Below are positions 47,388 to 57,147 of a DNA stretch of 64,000 nt, one piece after another. Position 1 is the stretch's first letter. Every line of letters starts with the position of its first letter. The notes under the pieces are model-generated. The model saw only the letters and a program-made list of their open reading frames with translations. It was not told the origin of the DNA and searched no databases. This DNA comes from Prescottella agglutinans (GTDB lineage: Bacteria; Actinomycetota; Actinomycetes; Mycobacteriales; Mycobacteriaceae): assembly GCF_004011865.1 (NCBI RefSeq), contig NZ_RKLP01000009.1, positions 1 through 64,000 of the forward strand, given 5' to 3'. The position numbers and the translations under genes are program-made.

Positions 47388-48195
47388 GACGCCGCTCCTG
47401 TCGGGGCTGTTGGATCCACGGCGCGACGACCCGTTCGATCGCGAACGTGCACAGGTACAGCGCGACGCTGATCGCGGCGGTCACCACGACCGCGGCCAGC
47501 ACCAGGTCGGTCCGGAACGAGTTCTTCTGGACACTCATGTAGATGCCGAGTCCGGAACTGGCGCCGACGTATTCGGCGAACACCGCGCCCACCACCGCGT
47601 AGGTGATGCCGATCCGCAGCGCAGTGAAGAAGCGGGGGAGCGCGGACGGCAGGCGCACGTACCGGAACTCCTGCCACCGCGACGCGCCCATGCTGCGCAA
47701 CAGGGCGCCGGCCTCCCGATCCGTGGCCGCGAACCCCTCGATCAGGCCGATCGCCATCGGGAAGAAGGTCGCGAGCGCGATCACCAGCACCTTCGGCAGC
47801 AGACCGAACCCGAACCAGATGATCATCAGCGGTGCGATCGCGATGATCGGCAGCGTCTGCGACACCACGAACAGCGGGACGAACGCCCGTCGCAGCCAGG
47901 GGGAGAAGTCGACGGCGATCGCGAGCGCCCACGCGACCACCAGTGACACCGCGAACCCGACGAGCGTCACCTGGAGCGTGGCCCACGCGTGGACCGCGAT
48001 GTCGTCGCGGTGCGCCCACCCCTGCTCGACCACCCGGGCCGGGGACGGCAGCACCTGCGGGCGGATCCCGCTCGCCGCGACGTAGACCTGCCACGCCGCG
48101 ACGAGCGCGATCACCACGATCACCGCCGGGAGCAACCGGCGGACCGGTCCGTGTGTTGCGGGCGCTCCGCGCCTACGGCGCTGCGAGGTACTCAT
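47380..48195 (-). CDS. thiX: ABC transporter permease, thiamine precursor uptake
   Basis: A 271-residue membrane protein with about six transmembrane segments. The coupling-loop EAA motif is EAGALLRSMGASRWQEFRYVRLPSALP, which docks on the ATPase. It belongs to the BPD_transp_1 family of the SsuC/ThiX type. The start overlaps the binding-protein stop by 23 nt, and its end overlaps the ATPase start, so the three are tightly coupled. Confidence 0.86.
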   Translation of the reverse strand: MSTSQRRRRGAPATHGPVRRLLPAVIVVIALVAAWQVYVAASGIRPQVLPSPARVVEQGWAHRDDIAVHAWATLQVTLVGFAVSLVVAWALAIAVDFSPWLRRAFVPLFVVSQTLPIIAIAPLMIIWFGFGLLPKVLVIALATFFPMAIGLIEGFAATDREAGALLRSMGASRWQEFRYVRLPSALPRFFTALRIGITYAVVGAVFAEYVGASSGLGIYMSVQKNSFRTDLVLAAVVVTAAISVALYLCTFAIERVVAPWIQQPRQERRHD

Positions 48196-49192
48196 CGGTG
48201 AAGTACGTCGACCAATCCGGTTCGGCGGTCAGCGGTTTGCCGTCGGGGCCGGCGAGCAGTCCGTGCTCGTACAGGAAGCCCGAGTAGCCCGCCCACTGCT
48301 CGCGCGTCTGGGTTCCGACGCGTCCGGCGGCGTCCTTCATGTAGTCCGCGGACAGCATCCGCTGACTCTCGAACACCAACTCCTCGTCGCTGAACACGCC
48401 CGGGTTCGCGTCGATCAGCGCCTTGGCGCCGCGGTTCGGATCGTCGGCGGCCACCTGGTAGCCGCGCTGCAGCGCCTGGACGAACTTGCGTGCCTGCTCC
48501 GGGTGCTCGGCGAGCCACTTCTCGTTGCCGTTGACGACGATCGCGTACGCGTCGGGGAACCCGAAGTCGGTGTAGTGGAAGTAGCGCATGGGGGTGCCGC
48601 GCCGGGCCGCCTCGATGCCCTCCCACGCGAAGTAGGACACCGTGAAGTCGGCCTGCCCGCCGTACACCGCCTCGTACGCGGAGGTGCCGAGCACCACCGT
48701 CTCGAAATCGCCGGTGCCACCGTCGTTCCGGATGACCTGGCGGAGGATCTCCTTCTCGCCGGGGTCGCCGAAGCCGGCGTACGTCTTGCCGTCCAGGTCC
48801 TTGGGGCTCGCGAGGTCGGCCCGGTCGGCCTTCACCCCGATGCCGGTGGCCCAGTGCTGCAGCGGCGCCAGGACCGAGACGGTCTGCGCCCCCGCGGCAC
48901 GGGAGAACGTGGCGGAATCCTGGAAGCTGGTGCCGAATTCGGCGTTGCCGGCGTCGACGAGCGTGTCCGGCGACGTGTTGTTGTACGGCAGCACTTCGAC
49001 GTCCAGCCCGGCGTCCGCGAAGTAGCCCTCCTGCAGGGCCACGTACAACCCGGTGTGGTTGGTGTTCGGCGTCCAGTCGAGGGCGAAGCGGATCGTGTCC
49101 CCGGAATCGTCGGAACTCGCGCATCCGGTGAGGACACTCAGGGCCGAAGCAACGATCGCGGACGTGGCCAGGACGCGGCGCAGCCGCGACAT
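48173..49192 (-). CDS. thiY: ABC substrate-binding lipoprotein, ThiY-like
   Basis: A 339-residue NMT1/THI5-like binding protein. The signal peptide ends in the lipobox LTGC. The mature start IRFALDWTPNTNHTGLYVALQEGYF and the motif GFGDPGEKEIL are typical of ThiY proteins, which bind formylaminopyrimidine or HMP. ATG 49192 is 5 nt after the tenA stop. The frame is open upstream but only as the shadow of tenA. Confidence 0.87.
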   Translation of the reverse strand: MSRLRRVLATSAIVASALSVLTGCASSDDSGDTIRFALDWTPNTNHTGLYVALQEGYFADAGLDVEVLPYNNTSPDTLVDAGNAEFGTSFQDSATFSRAAGAQTVSVLAPLQHWATGIGVKADRADLASPKDLDGKTYAGFGDPGEKEILRQVIRNDGGTGDFETVVLGTSAYEAVYGGQADFTVSYFAWEGIEAARRGTPMRYFHYTDFGFPDAYAIVVNGNEKWLAEHPEQARKFVQALQRGYQVAADDPNRGAKALIDANPGVFSDEELVFESQRMLSADYMKDAAGRVGTQTREQWAGYSGFLYEHGLLAGPDGKPLTAEPDWSTYFTDEYLAAP

Positions 49193-49197
49193 CGACG

Positions 49198-49926
49198 TCA
49201 CGACGCGGGCCAGGGCTGCGGGTTCAGGGCGGTGTCCCAGAACATGAACTCGTAGCGCGTCGCGACGACGAACGCGCGGACCATCGCGTCGCGCTGCTCG
49301 GCCGTCGCGGCCTCGGCGGCAGCGTCGACGAGCCGTCGGGCCGTTGCCGTGGACTCGTGGAACGCCGGGTCGTCGTACGTGGTGACCCACTGCGCGTAGG
49401 GGTGCGTCGGGTCGGCCGCGAGCACGTCGTGCGCGTCGGCGGCGAGGCGGCGTCCGACCTCGGCGTAGATCCAGAAGCACGGCAGGACGGCCGCGGCCGC
49501 CACCGGGTACGGCTCGGTGGACGCGGTCGCGGTCAGGTACGACACGTACCCCAGGCACGCCTGCGAATGCTCGGGCTCACCCACGCGTTCGGGCAGCACC
49601 CCGCTGCCCAGCAGCCCGTCGTGCAACTCCGTCTCGACGACGGCGGCCGCCGCGGCCGACGTCGCCCAGAACGCCGCTGTCTGCGGGTCCGGCGCCTTGG
49701 TCGCCAGCAGCGCGAGCGCCTTCGCGTACTCGGCGAGGTAGAGCGAGTCCTGCTCGATGTAGGCGCGGAACACGTCGAGCGGCAGAGTGCCGTCACCGAG
49801 GCGGCGCAGGAACTCCATGTCGTCGATCGCCGCGCGCAGGACGGCGCTTCGTTCCCACAGCAGATCGGTGAAGCGTGATCCTGCCGGGGCAGTTTGGACA
49901 GATGTGTCGTGGACAGGCGTCGTCAT
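49198..49926 (-). CDS. tenA: TenA family aminopyrimidine aminohydrolase (thiaminase II)
   Basis: A 242-residue helical protein that converts aminomethyl-pyrimidine from degraded thiamine into HMP. FTDLLWERS near the N-terminus, YIEQDSLYLAEYAKALALLA, the catalytic Cys in LPCFWIYAEVG, and the C-terminal TRYEFMFWD with the active-site Glu are all conserved. It heads the operon tenA-thiY-thiX-thiZ and is preceded by a TPP riboswitch whose last stem ends 5 nt before its ATG, so expression should fall when thiamine pyrophosphate is plentiful. Confidence 0.93.
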   Translation of the reverse strand: MTTPVHDTSVQTAPAGSRFTDLLWERSAVLRAAIDDMEFLRRLGDGTLPLDVFRAYIEQDSLYLAEYAKALALLATKAPDPQTAAFWATSAAAAAVVETELHDGLLGSGVLPERVGEPEHSQACLGYVSYLTATASTEPYPVAAAAVLPCFWIYAEVGRRLAADAHDVLAADPTHPYAQWVTTYDDPAFHESTATARRLVDAAAEAATAEQRDAMVRAFVVATRYEFMFWDTALNPQPWPAS

Positions 49927-49931
49927 CGCCT

Positions 49932-50011
49932 TGACATCCCTTCGTCAGCATTACCTGATGCAGGTTCCCGGGTGTGATCTCAGCCCCGCCCGTGCGGAGC
50001 ACCCCGTGTCA
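49932..50011 (-). ncRNA. TPP riboswitch (THI element)
   Basis: Read on the minus strand the aptamer contains ACACGGGGTGC, GGGCTGAGATCACACCC, GAACCTGCATCAGG and TAATGCTGACGAAGGGA in the order and spacing of the TPP class. The closing stem is TGACA/TGTCA. The 3' strand of this stem runs into the AAGG just before the tenA ATG, so ligand binding could hide the ribosome-binding site. I see no separate terminator, favouring translational control. Confidence 0.95.
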
Positions 50012-50129
50012 GTGAACGAGCCGACCTTAGCACCGCAGGATTGGTACCTTGGCAATCGGCTGTCCGTCGTGCGGGGGACCGACCGACAGACGGCGCCGAC
50101 CACGTGTCGGAGGTGAGGAGGGTCGCGTC

Positions 50130-51716
50130 ATGGAAGCAGTCGAAGTCCTGGAGACGGGGGCGTCACGAGGCCCCGAGACACTCGTCGTCGAGACCTCGCT
50201 CGGCCCGGTCCGTGGATACGGCGGAGGGTTCTCCGGCCAGGTGTTCTCGTGGAAGGGCATCCCGTACGCCGCGCCCCCGACCGGCGACCTGCGCTTCCGA
50301 GCCCCGGTGCCGCCCGCACGGTGGGGCGAGGTGCTCGACGGCGTCGCGTTCGGGGCGATGGCGCCGCAGGGCCACGACACCTCCGTCCCGCTCGATCCGT
50401 CGATGCGCATCGACGAGGACTGCCTGACGATCAACGTGTGGGCCCCGCGCCCCGACGGCACACCTCGGCCGGTCATGGTCTGGATCCACGGTGGCGCGTA
50501 CTGCCTGGGTTCGTCTGCGCAGCAGATCTACGACGGGAGACTGCTCGCCCAGCGGGGCGATGTCGTGCTGGTGACCTTCAACTACCGGCTCGGGGCGCTC
50601 GGCTTCCTGGATCTGTCGTCGTTCTCGACCGCGGACCGCACGTTCGAGTCCAACCTGGGCCTGCGGGACCAGATCGCGGCCCTCGAATGGGTCCGGGACA
50701 ACATCGCGGCGTTCGGCGGTGACCCCGACGAGGTGACGCTGTTCGGTGAGTCGTCCGGCGGCGGGGCGATCACCACGCTCATGACCGTGCCGCGGGCGGA
50801 GGGGCTGTTCCAGCGCGCGATCGCGCAGAGCCCGCCCGCGACGTCGGTGTACGGCGCCGAGCGGGCCGCGACCGTCGCCGGGCGGTACCTCGAGATCCTG
50901 GACGTGCCCGTCGGCCGGATCGCGGACCTCGTCGACATGCCAGCCGAACGTTTGGTGAAGGCCGGTGACATCCTGATCGACGAGGTGCCGACGAGGGTGC
51001 CCGGCACGCTCGCGATGGCCCCGGTCGTCGACCGCGACCTGGTGCCGCACTACCCGGTGGCGGCGTTCCAGAAGGGGTACTCGCACCGCATCCCGCTGAT
51101 CATCGGCTCCAACAAGGACGAGGCGTCGATCTTCAAGTTCATGCGGTCGCCGCTGCTGCCGGTGAGCGCCGAGGCCGTCCAGCAGATGTTCGCCGGGCTC
51201 GCCGAGGACAACCCCGGACTGTCGGCGGTGCGGCTCGCCGAGATCGTCGCCGCGTACCCGGACTCGACGAAAGCCCGAGGGGTGCTCGCGATTTCGCGCG
51301 ATGCGGCGTTCCGGATGCCGGCGCTGTGGGTGGCCGACGCGCACAGCCGACACTCGCCGACGTGGGTGTACCGCTTCGACCACTCCACCCCGCTGCTGAA
51401 GGCGGCCCGCGTCGGAGCCGGGCATGCCACCGAATTGCCTTACGTGTTCGGCAATTTCGGGACCCTCAACCCGGACCCCACATTCTGGCTGGGGGGACGC
51501 AAGAGCGCGTTCGAGGTGTCGGGCCGGGTGCAGCGGCGGTGGCTGGCGTTCGCGCGGCACTCGGTGCCGGCCGCGCTCGACGGCTCCAAGCACTGGGCGC
51601 CGTACACCGAGGGGGAGCGGTCGACGCTCCTGATCGACAACCACGACAGCCTGGTGCCCGACCCCGATCACGCGATGCGCGTCGCCTGGGGCGACGAGGT
51701 GATGGGCTTCAGCTAG
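50130..51716 (+). CDS. Type B carboxylesterase
   Basis: A 528-residue alpha/beta hydrolase of the carboxylesterase B (PF00135) family. The oxyanion-hole segment is WIHGGAYCLGS, the nucleophile is Ser in FGESSGGG, the acid is Glu in GSNKDEAS and the catalytic His is in GAGHATELPYVFG. SIFKFM and similar segments line the acyl pocket. No signal peptide, so it is cytoplasmic. ATG 50130 is well supported by GAGGAGGG. It stands alone, divergent from tenA. Substrate unknown; the family hydrolyses esters of many kinds. Confidence 0.88.
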   Translation: MEAVEVLETGASRGPETLVVETSLGPVRGYGGGFSGQVFSWKGIPYAAPPTGDLRFRAPVPPARWGEVLDGVAFGAMAPQGHDTSVPLDPSMRIDEDCLTINVWAPRPDGTPRPVMVWIHGGAYCLGSSAQQIYDGRLLAQRGDVVLVTFNYRLGALGFLDLSSFSTADRTFESNLGLRDQIAALEWVRDNIAAFGGDPDEVTLFGESSGGGAITTLMTVPRAEGLFQRAIAQSPPATSVYGAERAATVAGRYLEILDVPVGRIADLVDMPAERLVKAGDILIDEVPTRVPGTLAMAPVVDRDLVPHYPVAAFQKGYSHRIPLIIGSNKDEASIFKFMRSPLLPVSAEAVQQMFAGLAEDNPGLSAVRLAEIVAAYPDSTKARGVLAISRDAAFRMPALWVADAHSRHSPTWVYRFDHSTPLLKAARVGAGHATELPYVFGNFGTLNPDPTFWLGGRKSAFEVSGRVQRRWLAFARHSVPAALDGSKHWAPYTEGERSTLLIDNHDSLVPDPDHAMRVAWGDEVMGFS

Positions 51717-51722
51717 GGGCGG

Positions 51723-52070
51723 TCAGGCCTTCTTGACGACGCTCGACTTGAGCTGCATGGGGCCGATTCCGTCTACCTTGCAGTCGATGTCGTGGTCGCC
51801 GACGCCCTGGACCAGCCGGATGTTGCGTACCTTCGTGCCGGCCTTGATGCCGGTCGGGCTGCCCTTGACCTTGAGTGTCTTGACCACGGTGACGGTGTCC
51901 CCGTCGGCGAGGACGTTTCCGACGGAGTCCCTGATGACCCCGTCATCGGAGTCCGCTCCGTGGTCGGAGGGTGCCCATTCGTGCGCACACTCCGGGCAGA
52001 CCAGTAGCGCTCCCATCTCGTAGGTGTACTCGCACGAGCAGTTGGGGCAGGGCGGCAGGGCGTTTTCCAC
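51723..52070 (-). CDS. phnA: PhnA/YjdM-like zinc-ribbon protein
   Basis: A 115-residue protein with an N-terminal zinc ribbon (CPNCSCEYTY, LLVCPECAHEW, two CxxC pairs) and a C-terminal beta-barrel (VIRDSVGNVLADGDTVTVVKTLKVKG...MQLKSSVVKKA). This is the full-length YjdM/PhnA family pattern. Despite the name, the family is not established as a phosphonate enzyme and its role is unknown. TACGCT lies 6 nt upstream of GTG 52070, suggesting a leaderless mRNA. It converges on the esterase with a 6-nt gap. Confidence 0.88.
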   Translation of the reverse strand: MENALPPCPNCSCEYTYEMGALLVCPECAHEWAPSDHGADSDDGVIRDSVGNVLADGDTVTVVKTLKVKGSPTGIKAGTKVRNIRLVQGVGDHDIDCKVDGIGPMQLKSSVVKKA

Positions 52071-52097
52071 GGGGAGAGCGTAGCGGGAGGGGGAGGC

Positions 52098-52394
52098 TCA
52101 GTGCTCGGACGGAGCGACCCCGAGCTTGTCGCACGCCGCCTTGTACAGCGCGACGACCTCGGTGCGGATCGAGGCCCGGTCGGTGACCGGGCCGAGCCAC
52201 GGCACCCGCACCGTGCGCTCGCTGCCGTCGACCTCGGCCACCCACTCGCCGGACTCCCCGTCGAGACCGGTCATCCGGGCACCGGTGGCGGCCGGTTCGG
52301 CGAAAGCCCGCACGATCAGCAGGTTGTCGGCGGCATGGTCGCCGTTCATGTGGCCGGTCACCGCGGCGATCACAGGAGCATCGAAGGAAGTCAC
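52098..52394 (-). CDS. DUF2470 domain protein
   Basis: 98 residues that are almost entirely one DUF2470 domain: VTGHMNGDHAADNLLIVRAFAE, MTGLDGESGEWVAEVDGSE, ALYKAACDKLG. In other proteins the domain forms the C-terminal part of HugZ-like heme utilisation or pyridoxamine-oxidase-like proteins and carries the heme-contact His of HMNxDH. Standing alone it is a small heme- or flavin-related protein of unknown role. TAGGCT lies 7 nt before GTG 52394, again the leaderless spacing. Confidence 0.82.
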   Translation of the reverse strand: MTSFDAPVIAAVTGHMNGDHAADNLLIVRAFAEPAATGARMTGLDGESGEWVAEVDGSERTVRVPWLGPVTDRASIRTEVVALYKAACDKLGVAPSEH

Positions 52395-52433
52395 GACGAC
52401 GAGCCTAGAACCCCGCGCCGAGCAGCTGCGCCG

Positions 52434-52479
52434 CCCGTGCGCCTTTTGCGTGGTCCCAGCTACCAAAAAGGCGCACGGG
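52434..52479. terminator. Bidirectional terminator
   Basis: A 14-bp perfect stem, CCCGTGCGCCTTTT (52434-52447) and AAAAGGCGCACGGG (52466-52479), with an 18-nt loop. The T/A runs at the inner ends are unusual for the window. It lies 11 nt after the ABC-F stop on the minus strand. Confidence 0.8.
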
Positions 52480-52489
52480 TGCGGAGCGC

Positions 52490-54121
<1,632 letters not shown>

Positions 54122-54470
54122 AGTTTTCTCCCAATGGTCAAAGCGGTAATCAAAGAAAATGGACAGAGCGGTTCCACGCCACGGACATTGCTGCGAGTCG
54201 TGAATGACGATCGGGGCAATGCCGAATGGAATCCGAATGGAACGGCCCGATGGTTCGACTCGCGCAGTGGTGGTCGATCCGAAAAGCTGCACGTCAGGAC
54301 CGATCCTGATGTGGATGACGGACACGTCGAACGTCACGGCCACGAAGCTGAGTCCGTGGCGGGAAGCCGGAGCCGAAGCGGCGGAGGAGTCTAGATTCTC
54401 TCGATCCAGATCAAGCCAGCATGCAGCCGCTCACGGGCTTTCTTGGCAGGCTGGGCACGCATGGCAGAGC
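54122..54470 (-). promoter_or_regulatory. Long leader of the ABC-F gene, attenuator candidate
   Basis: About 340 nt between the predicted transcription start and the ABC-F start codon. It contains a 23-codon upstream ORF (54462-54391), several small hairpins (TCAGGA/TCCTGA at 54294-54309; GCCACG/CGTGGC near 54340-54361) and no other gene. Long leaders with short peptides are typical of antibiotic-inducible ABC-F genes, where a stalled ribosome changes leader folding. Confidence 0.55.
54391..54462 (-). CDS. Upstream ORF, 23-residue leader peptide
   Basis: Starts ATG 54462 and reads MRAQPAKKARERLHAGLIWIERI before TAG at 54391. It is rich in Arg and Lys, then hydrophobic. The -10 TAGAGT lies 8 nt before the ATG, so the peptide is translated from the very 5' end of the mRNA. 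It overlaps a 3-codon ORF (MLA) in another frame. Too short for family assignment; significance rests on position. Confidence 0.5.
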   Translation of the reverse strand: MRAQPAKKARERLHAGLIWIERI

Positions 54471-54499
54471 ACTCTAGCGCAGTTCACCGGCACTGCCAA
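54471..54499 (-). promoter_or_regulatory. Promoter of the ABC-F leader
   Basis: On the minus strand TTGGCA (54499-54494), a 17-bp spacer and TAGAGT (54476-54471). Good match and optimal spacing. It lies just past the end of the lipoprotein gene at 54523, so it fires downstream of that operon. Confidence 0.65.
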
Positions 54500-54522
54500 C
54501 CTCACCGGGGCCCTCCACGCGA

Positions 54523-55071
54523 TCACGGTCGTTCGATCACCGCCGGCTGCGAGTCGCCGCGCGAGGCGTTCTCCCGGGGGAAGCAGGGCGACACCCCGGA
54601 CACCGACAGACCGCCGCGGCCGTTGTCGTGCACGTTGATCCGATATCCGTCGGGCAGGGTGGCGACGGTGGTCCGACTGCCGCCCGCGGATCTGTCGGTG
54701 AGCGGCCAGCCCCGCCCGTCCCAGTACGTCGCGATCGTGTCGAACGAGGTGGCCGTCGGCGCACCGGCGGCGTCGACCCAGTAACCGAGGGTCAGGAAGA
54801 CGGGACCCGTTGCGGTGGTGTCGTTGTCGTCGCACGGCGTGACCCCACCGGGCAGCGGCGCACCCGTCGGCGACTGCGGATGTGTCCGGCTCAGCACGGC
54901 ACCCTCGGGCAGCGCGGACAACGTCTCGGTGAAGTATCCGACCAGGTGGTCCGAGGCTGCCGCCTCGGTCAACGTCTCGTTCACGTTCGCCTCCTCCGGT
55001 GAACTGCAGGCTGCGCACAGGGCGACGGCCGCCGCGGCAACGGCCGCACGCACCGTCTTCGGGGCGATCAC
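54523..55071 (-). CDS. Lipoprotein of the EspC-like/DUF1023 operon
   Basis: A 182-residue predicted lipoprotein. The signal peptide (AAVAAAAVALCAAC) ends in a lipobox-like LCAAC with the lipidated Cys near residue 22, followed by SSPEEANVNETL. The mature domain has two Cys (TPCDDND and SPCFPREN) and no recognised family. GTG 55071 overlaps the stop of the DUF1023 hydrolase gene (GTGA), so the two are translated together and probably work together. It might be a partner or immunity-like protein for the hydrolase; that is inference from position only. Confidence 0.75.
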   Translation of the reverse strand: MIAPKTVRAAVAAAAVALCAACSSPEEANVNETLTEAAASDHLVGYFTETLSALPEGAVLSRTHPQSPTGAPLPGGVTPCDDNDTTATGPVFLTLGYWVDAAGAPTATSFDTIATYWDGRGWPLTDRSAGGSRTTVATLPDGYRINVHDNGRGGLSVSGVSPCFPRENASRGDSQPAVIERP

Positions 55072-56783
55072 GGCCGCCCCACCCCGGCGATGATCCGGCC
55101 CATGCCTTCCAGCGCGGGGTTGTTGATGTCCCAGTACTGACTGTGGACCTCCGGATTGGTTCCGAGGACGATGCCGGGCTCACCGGGGTTGCTGTCGAAC
55201 ACCTGGCCTCCGAAGTCCGGGTCGGTGGGATCGAGTCCGTGCACGTGTCGGCCGGCGAGCGTGACGTCGCCGATGTACGGCACCGGATCCCACGTGGCGG
55301 CCGTCGAGTGCACGCGCCGGCCCACCTCGCCGGCGTCCACACCGTCGAGGTGCAGATCGGACACGTGCTCGGCGTTGACGCCGGGGCTGCCGACGAACAC
55401 CAGATCGTCGGCGTCGAGCGAGCCACCGCCCACGGCCGCCGTCCCGATCACGGTGCTGCCGTAGCTGTGGCCGACGACGACCTGGTGCGCGGCCAGGCCG
55501 ACGTGGGCGGCGCGCAGGCCGTCCTGGAAGCGGTCGAGGCGCGGCGCGCCCGCCTCTGCGAACCGGTCGAAGCCCGCCTCGGGGATGGTCTGCGGCGCGT
55601 TGTAGCCGTACCAGGTGACGACCGACGTCGTGGCCGACTGGTCGGCGCGTTGGGCCGCGCCCAGCATGCGGGCCGATCGGTCGACGTCGTTCTCGATGCC
55701 GGTGAGCCTGGACCCGGTACCTGGCACGAAGGTGGCCACGTTGTCCGCGCGGTCGGGGTCGCCGAGCGCGACGGCGGCCCGCCCCTGGTCGTCGACCGAC
55801 AGGAGGTAACGGGGCGGCGTGACGGAGTCGTCGACGGCCCGGCCGACCGCCGCGTACCCGTCGCGGGCGGCGACGGCCTTGTCCCGCTCGCCCGTCCAGA
55901 CGTTGTACTCGGCCCAGGCCTTCCACGCCTTCTCGTCGCGGGAGTTGCCCGGCGGGCGTTCGGGGAGGCCGTCGCCGCGGGCCCAGTCCGGATGTCGGGC
56001 GTCGACGGCATCGACCGCCGCATGCGCGTGGGTCCGCAGGGTCTCCAGGTTCATCCGGTTGTAGCGGTCCTTGTCGACGGCCGGAATGCCGTCGCGGTTG
56101 CCGACCGTGGGGTCGTGCGCGAAGAGCGCGTCCTTCTCCTCGGCGCTCAGCCCCGTCCAGAACTCGTGCAGTCGCGCAGGGTCGTCCGGCAGGTCCGCGC
56201 GCCCGTCGACGATGCTGCGCACCTGCTCGCCGAGAGTCGACTCACGATGTGCCAGAGCGAATTCCGCGAGAACTGCGTTCAAGGAATCCGCGGCGGCGCG
56301 GTCGGCGGCGTCGACGGCGTCGAGGGCGCGGCCGACGTCGCCGGCCAGTTCGCGGGCCCGGATGTCGAGGACCTCCCGTGCCAGGACCGGATTGCCGCCC
56401 ACCATGATGGTCGCGAAGGGGTCGGGTGCGGGAGCGGTGACGGACCCGTCGTCGGCGACGGTGAACCCCTCGGACAAGGCTCCGTCGATCACCGAGAGGG
56501 CGTGTGCCCGAGCGGATTCGATGATCCCGGCGCCGCGTCGCATCGACGACGTGGTCTCCAGCAGGGCCATGGCCACCCGGTTGGCGGCGGAACGCTCGGC
56601 ATCCGCGCGGTCCCACGCGCCGCGCGCGGCGTCGCCGTGCCAGGTGTCGAGCGCGTCGTCCATGCCGCGCACCATCAGATCGGTCTGCGCATCCAGTTCG
56701 TCGGTGGCGCGGGAGAGAGTGTCGGCGGCCGCGTCGAGTGCGCGTGCGTCCCAGGTCCGCAGGACCGTCACCGTGGGACGCAT
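55068..56783 (-). CDS. DUF1023 alpha/beta hydrolase with helical N-terminus
   Basis: 571 residues. The N-terminal third (about 1-200) is long, Ala/Asp-rich and helical (TWDARALDAAADTLSRATDELDAQ, DTWHGDAARGAWDRAD), with the WxG-like turn WHG seen in type VII substrates. The C-terminal part is a DUF1023 (PF06259) alpha/beta hydrolase with nucleophile Ser in VVGHSYGST and late segments DDLVFVGSPGVNAEH and DPVPYIG; the catalytic His is probably in HVHGLDPT. ATG 56783 overlaps the stop of the small EspC-like gene. Likely a type VII-secreted esterase or lipase-like enzyme; substrate unknown. Confidence 0.83.
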   Translation of the reverse strand: MRPTVTVLRTWDARALDAAADTLSRATDELDAQTDLMVRGMDDALDTWHGDAARGAWDRADAERSAANRVAMALLETTSSMRRGAGIIESARAHALSVIDGALSEGFTVADDGSVTAPAPDPFATIMVGGNPVLAREVLDIRARELAGDVGRALDAVDAADRAAADSLNAVLAEFALAHRESTLGEQVRSIVDGRADLPDDPARLHEFWTGLSAEEKDALFAHDPTVGNRDGIPAVDKDRYNRMNLETLRTHAHAAVDAVDARHPDWARGDGLPERPPGNSRDEKAWKAWAEYNVWTGERDKAVAARDGYAAVGRAVDDSVTPPRYLLSVDDQGRAAVALGDPDRADNVATFVPGTGSRLTGIENDVDRSARMLGAAQRADQSATTSVVTWYGYNAPQTIPEAGFDRFAEAGAPRLDRFQDGLRAAHVGLAAHQVVVGHSYGSTVIGTAAVGGGSLDADDLVFVGSPGVNAEHVSDLHLDGVDAGEVGRRVHSTAATWDPVPYIGDVTLAGRHVHGLDPTDPDFGGQVFDSNPGEPGIVLGTNPEVHSQYWDINNPALEGMGRIIAGVGRP

Positions 56784-57088
56784 CAGATGCTGCCTGTCGA
56801 TGCGAACCGATCGGCGTTGGTCGCCTCGGCGTCGTCGTACCAGGCCGTGTTGGAGGCGGCGATCCCGGACATGGCCCGGATCCGCGCGGCGACCGTGCGA
56901 ACCGCATCTGCGACCGACGCGGCCCCCGCGGTGCACACGGCCGCGGTGTCCGAGGAGGGCAGCCCCCCGGTGGCCGTCGTGAATGCCGTGCCCGTGTCGA
57001 TCTGCTCCACGGCCCCCGCGATCGCCTCCAACGACCTCGCGAGCTGTGACAATTCGGCGGTTTCGACCGCCACCCCACCCGATGTCAT
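56783..57088 (-). CDS. EspC-like type VII secretion target protein
   Basis: A 101-residue helical-hairpin protein beginning MTSGGVAVETAELSQLARSLEAIAG and ending with WYDDAEATNADRFASTG. Length, the V.T..L...A..L polar/apolar pattern and the late W match ESX EspC-type secretion targets (PF10824). Such proteins usually dimerise with a partner's helical domain and are exported by a type VII system. The partner here is presumably the N-terminus of the DUF1023 hydrolase, whose start overlaps this stop (TGATG). No ESX core components are in the window. Confidence 0.75.
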   Translation of the reverse strand: MTSGGVAVETAELSQLARSLEAIAGAVEQIDTGTAFTTATGGLPSSDTAAVCTAGAASVADAVRTVAARIRAMSGIAASNTAWYDDAEATNADRFASTGSI

Positions 57089-57147
57089 CAAACGACCCCC
57101 CGTCGTTCCCCACCTGACGCGGCAGCATAGCGCACGGCCGGGGCGAC

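Noticed and set aside
48192-49124. Alternative frames in the ThiY region encoding 310 codons
   Set aside because: Shadow of thiY. The thiY frame has signal peptide, lipobox and family motifs.
54122-54343. In-frame 74-codon N-terminal extension of the ABC-F protein starting at 54343
   Set aside because: Not similar to any ABC-F N-terminus. GTG 54121 has GGGAG upstream and the family start MITASDLEVR.
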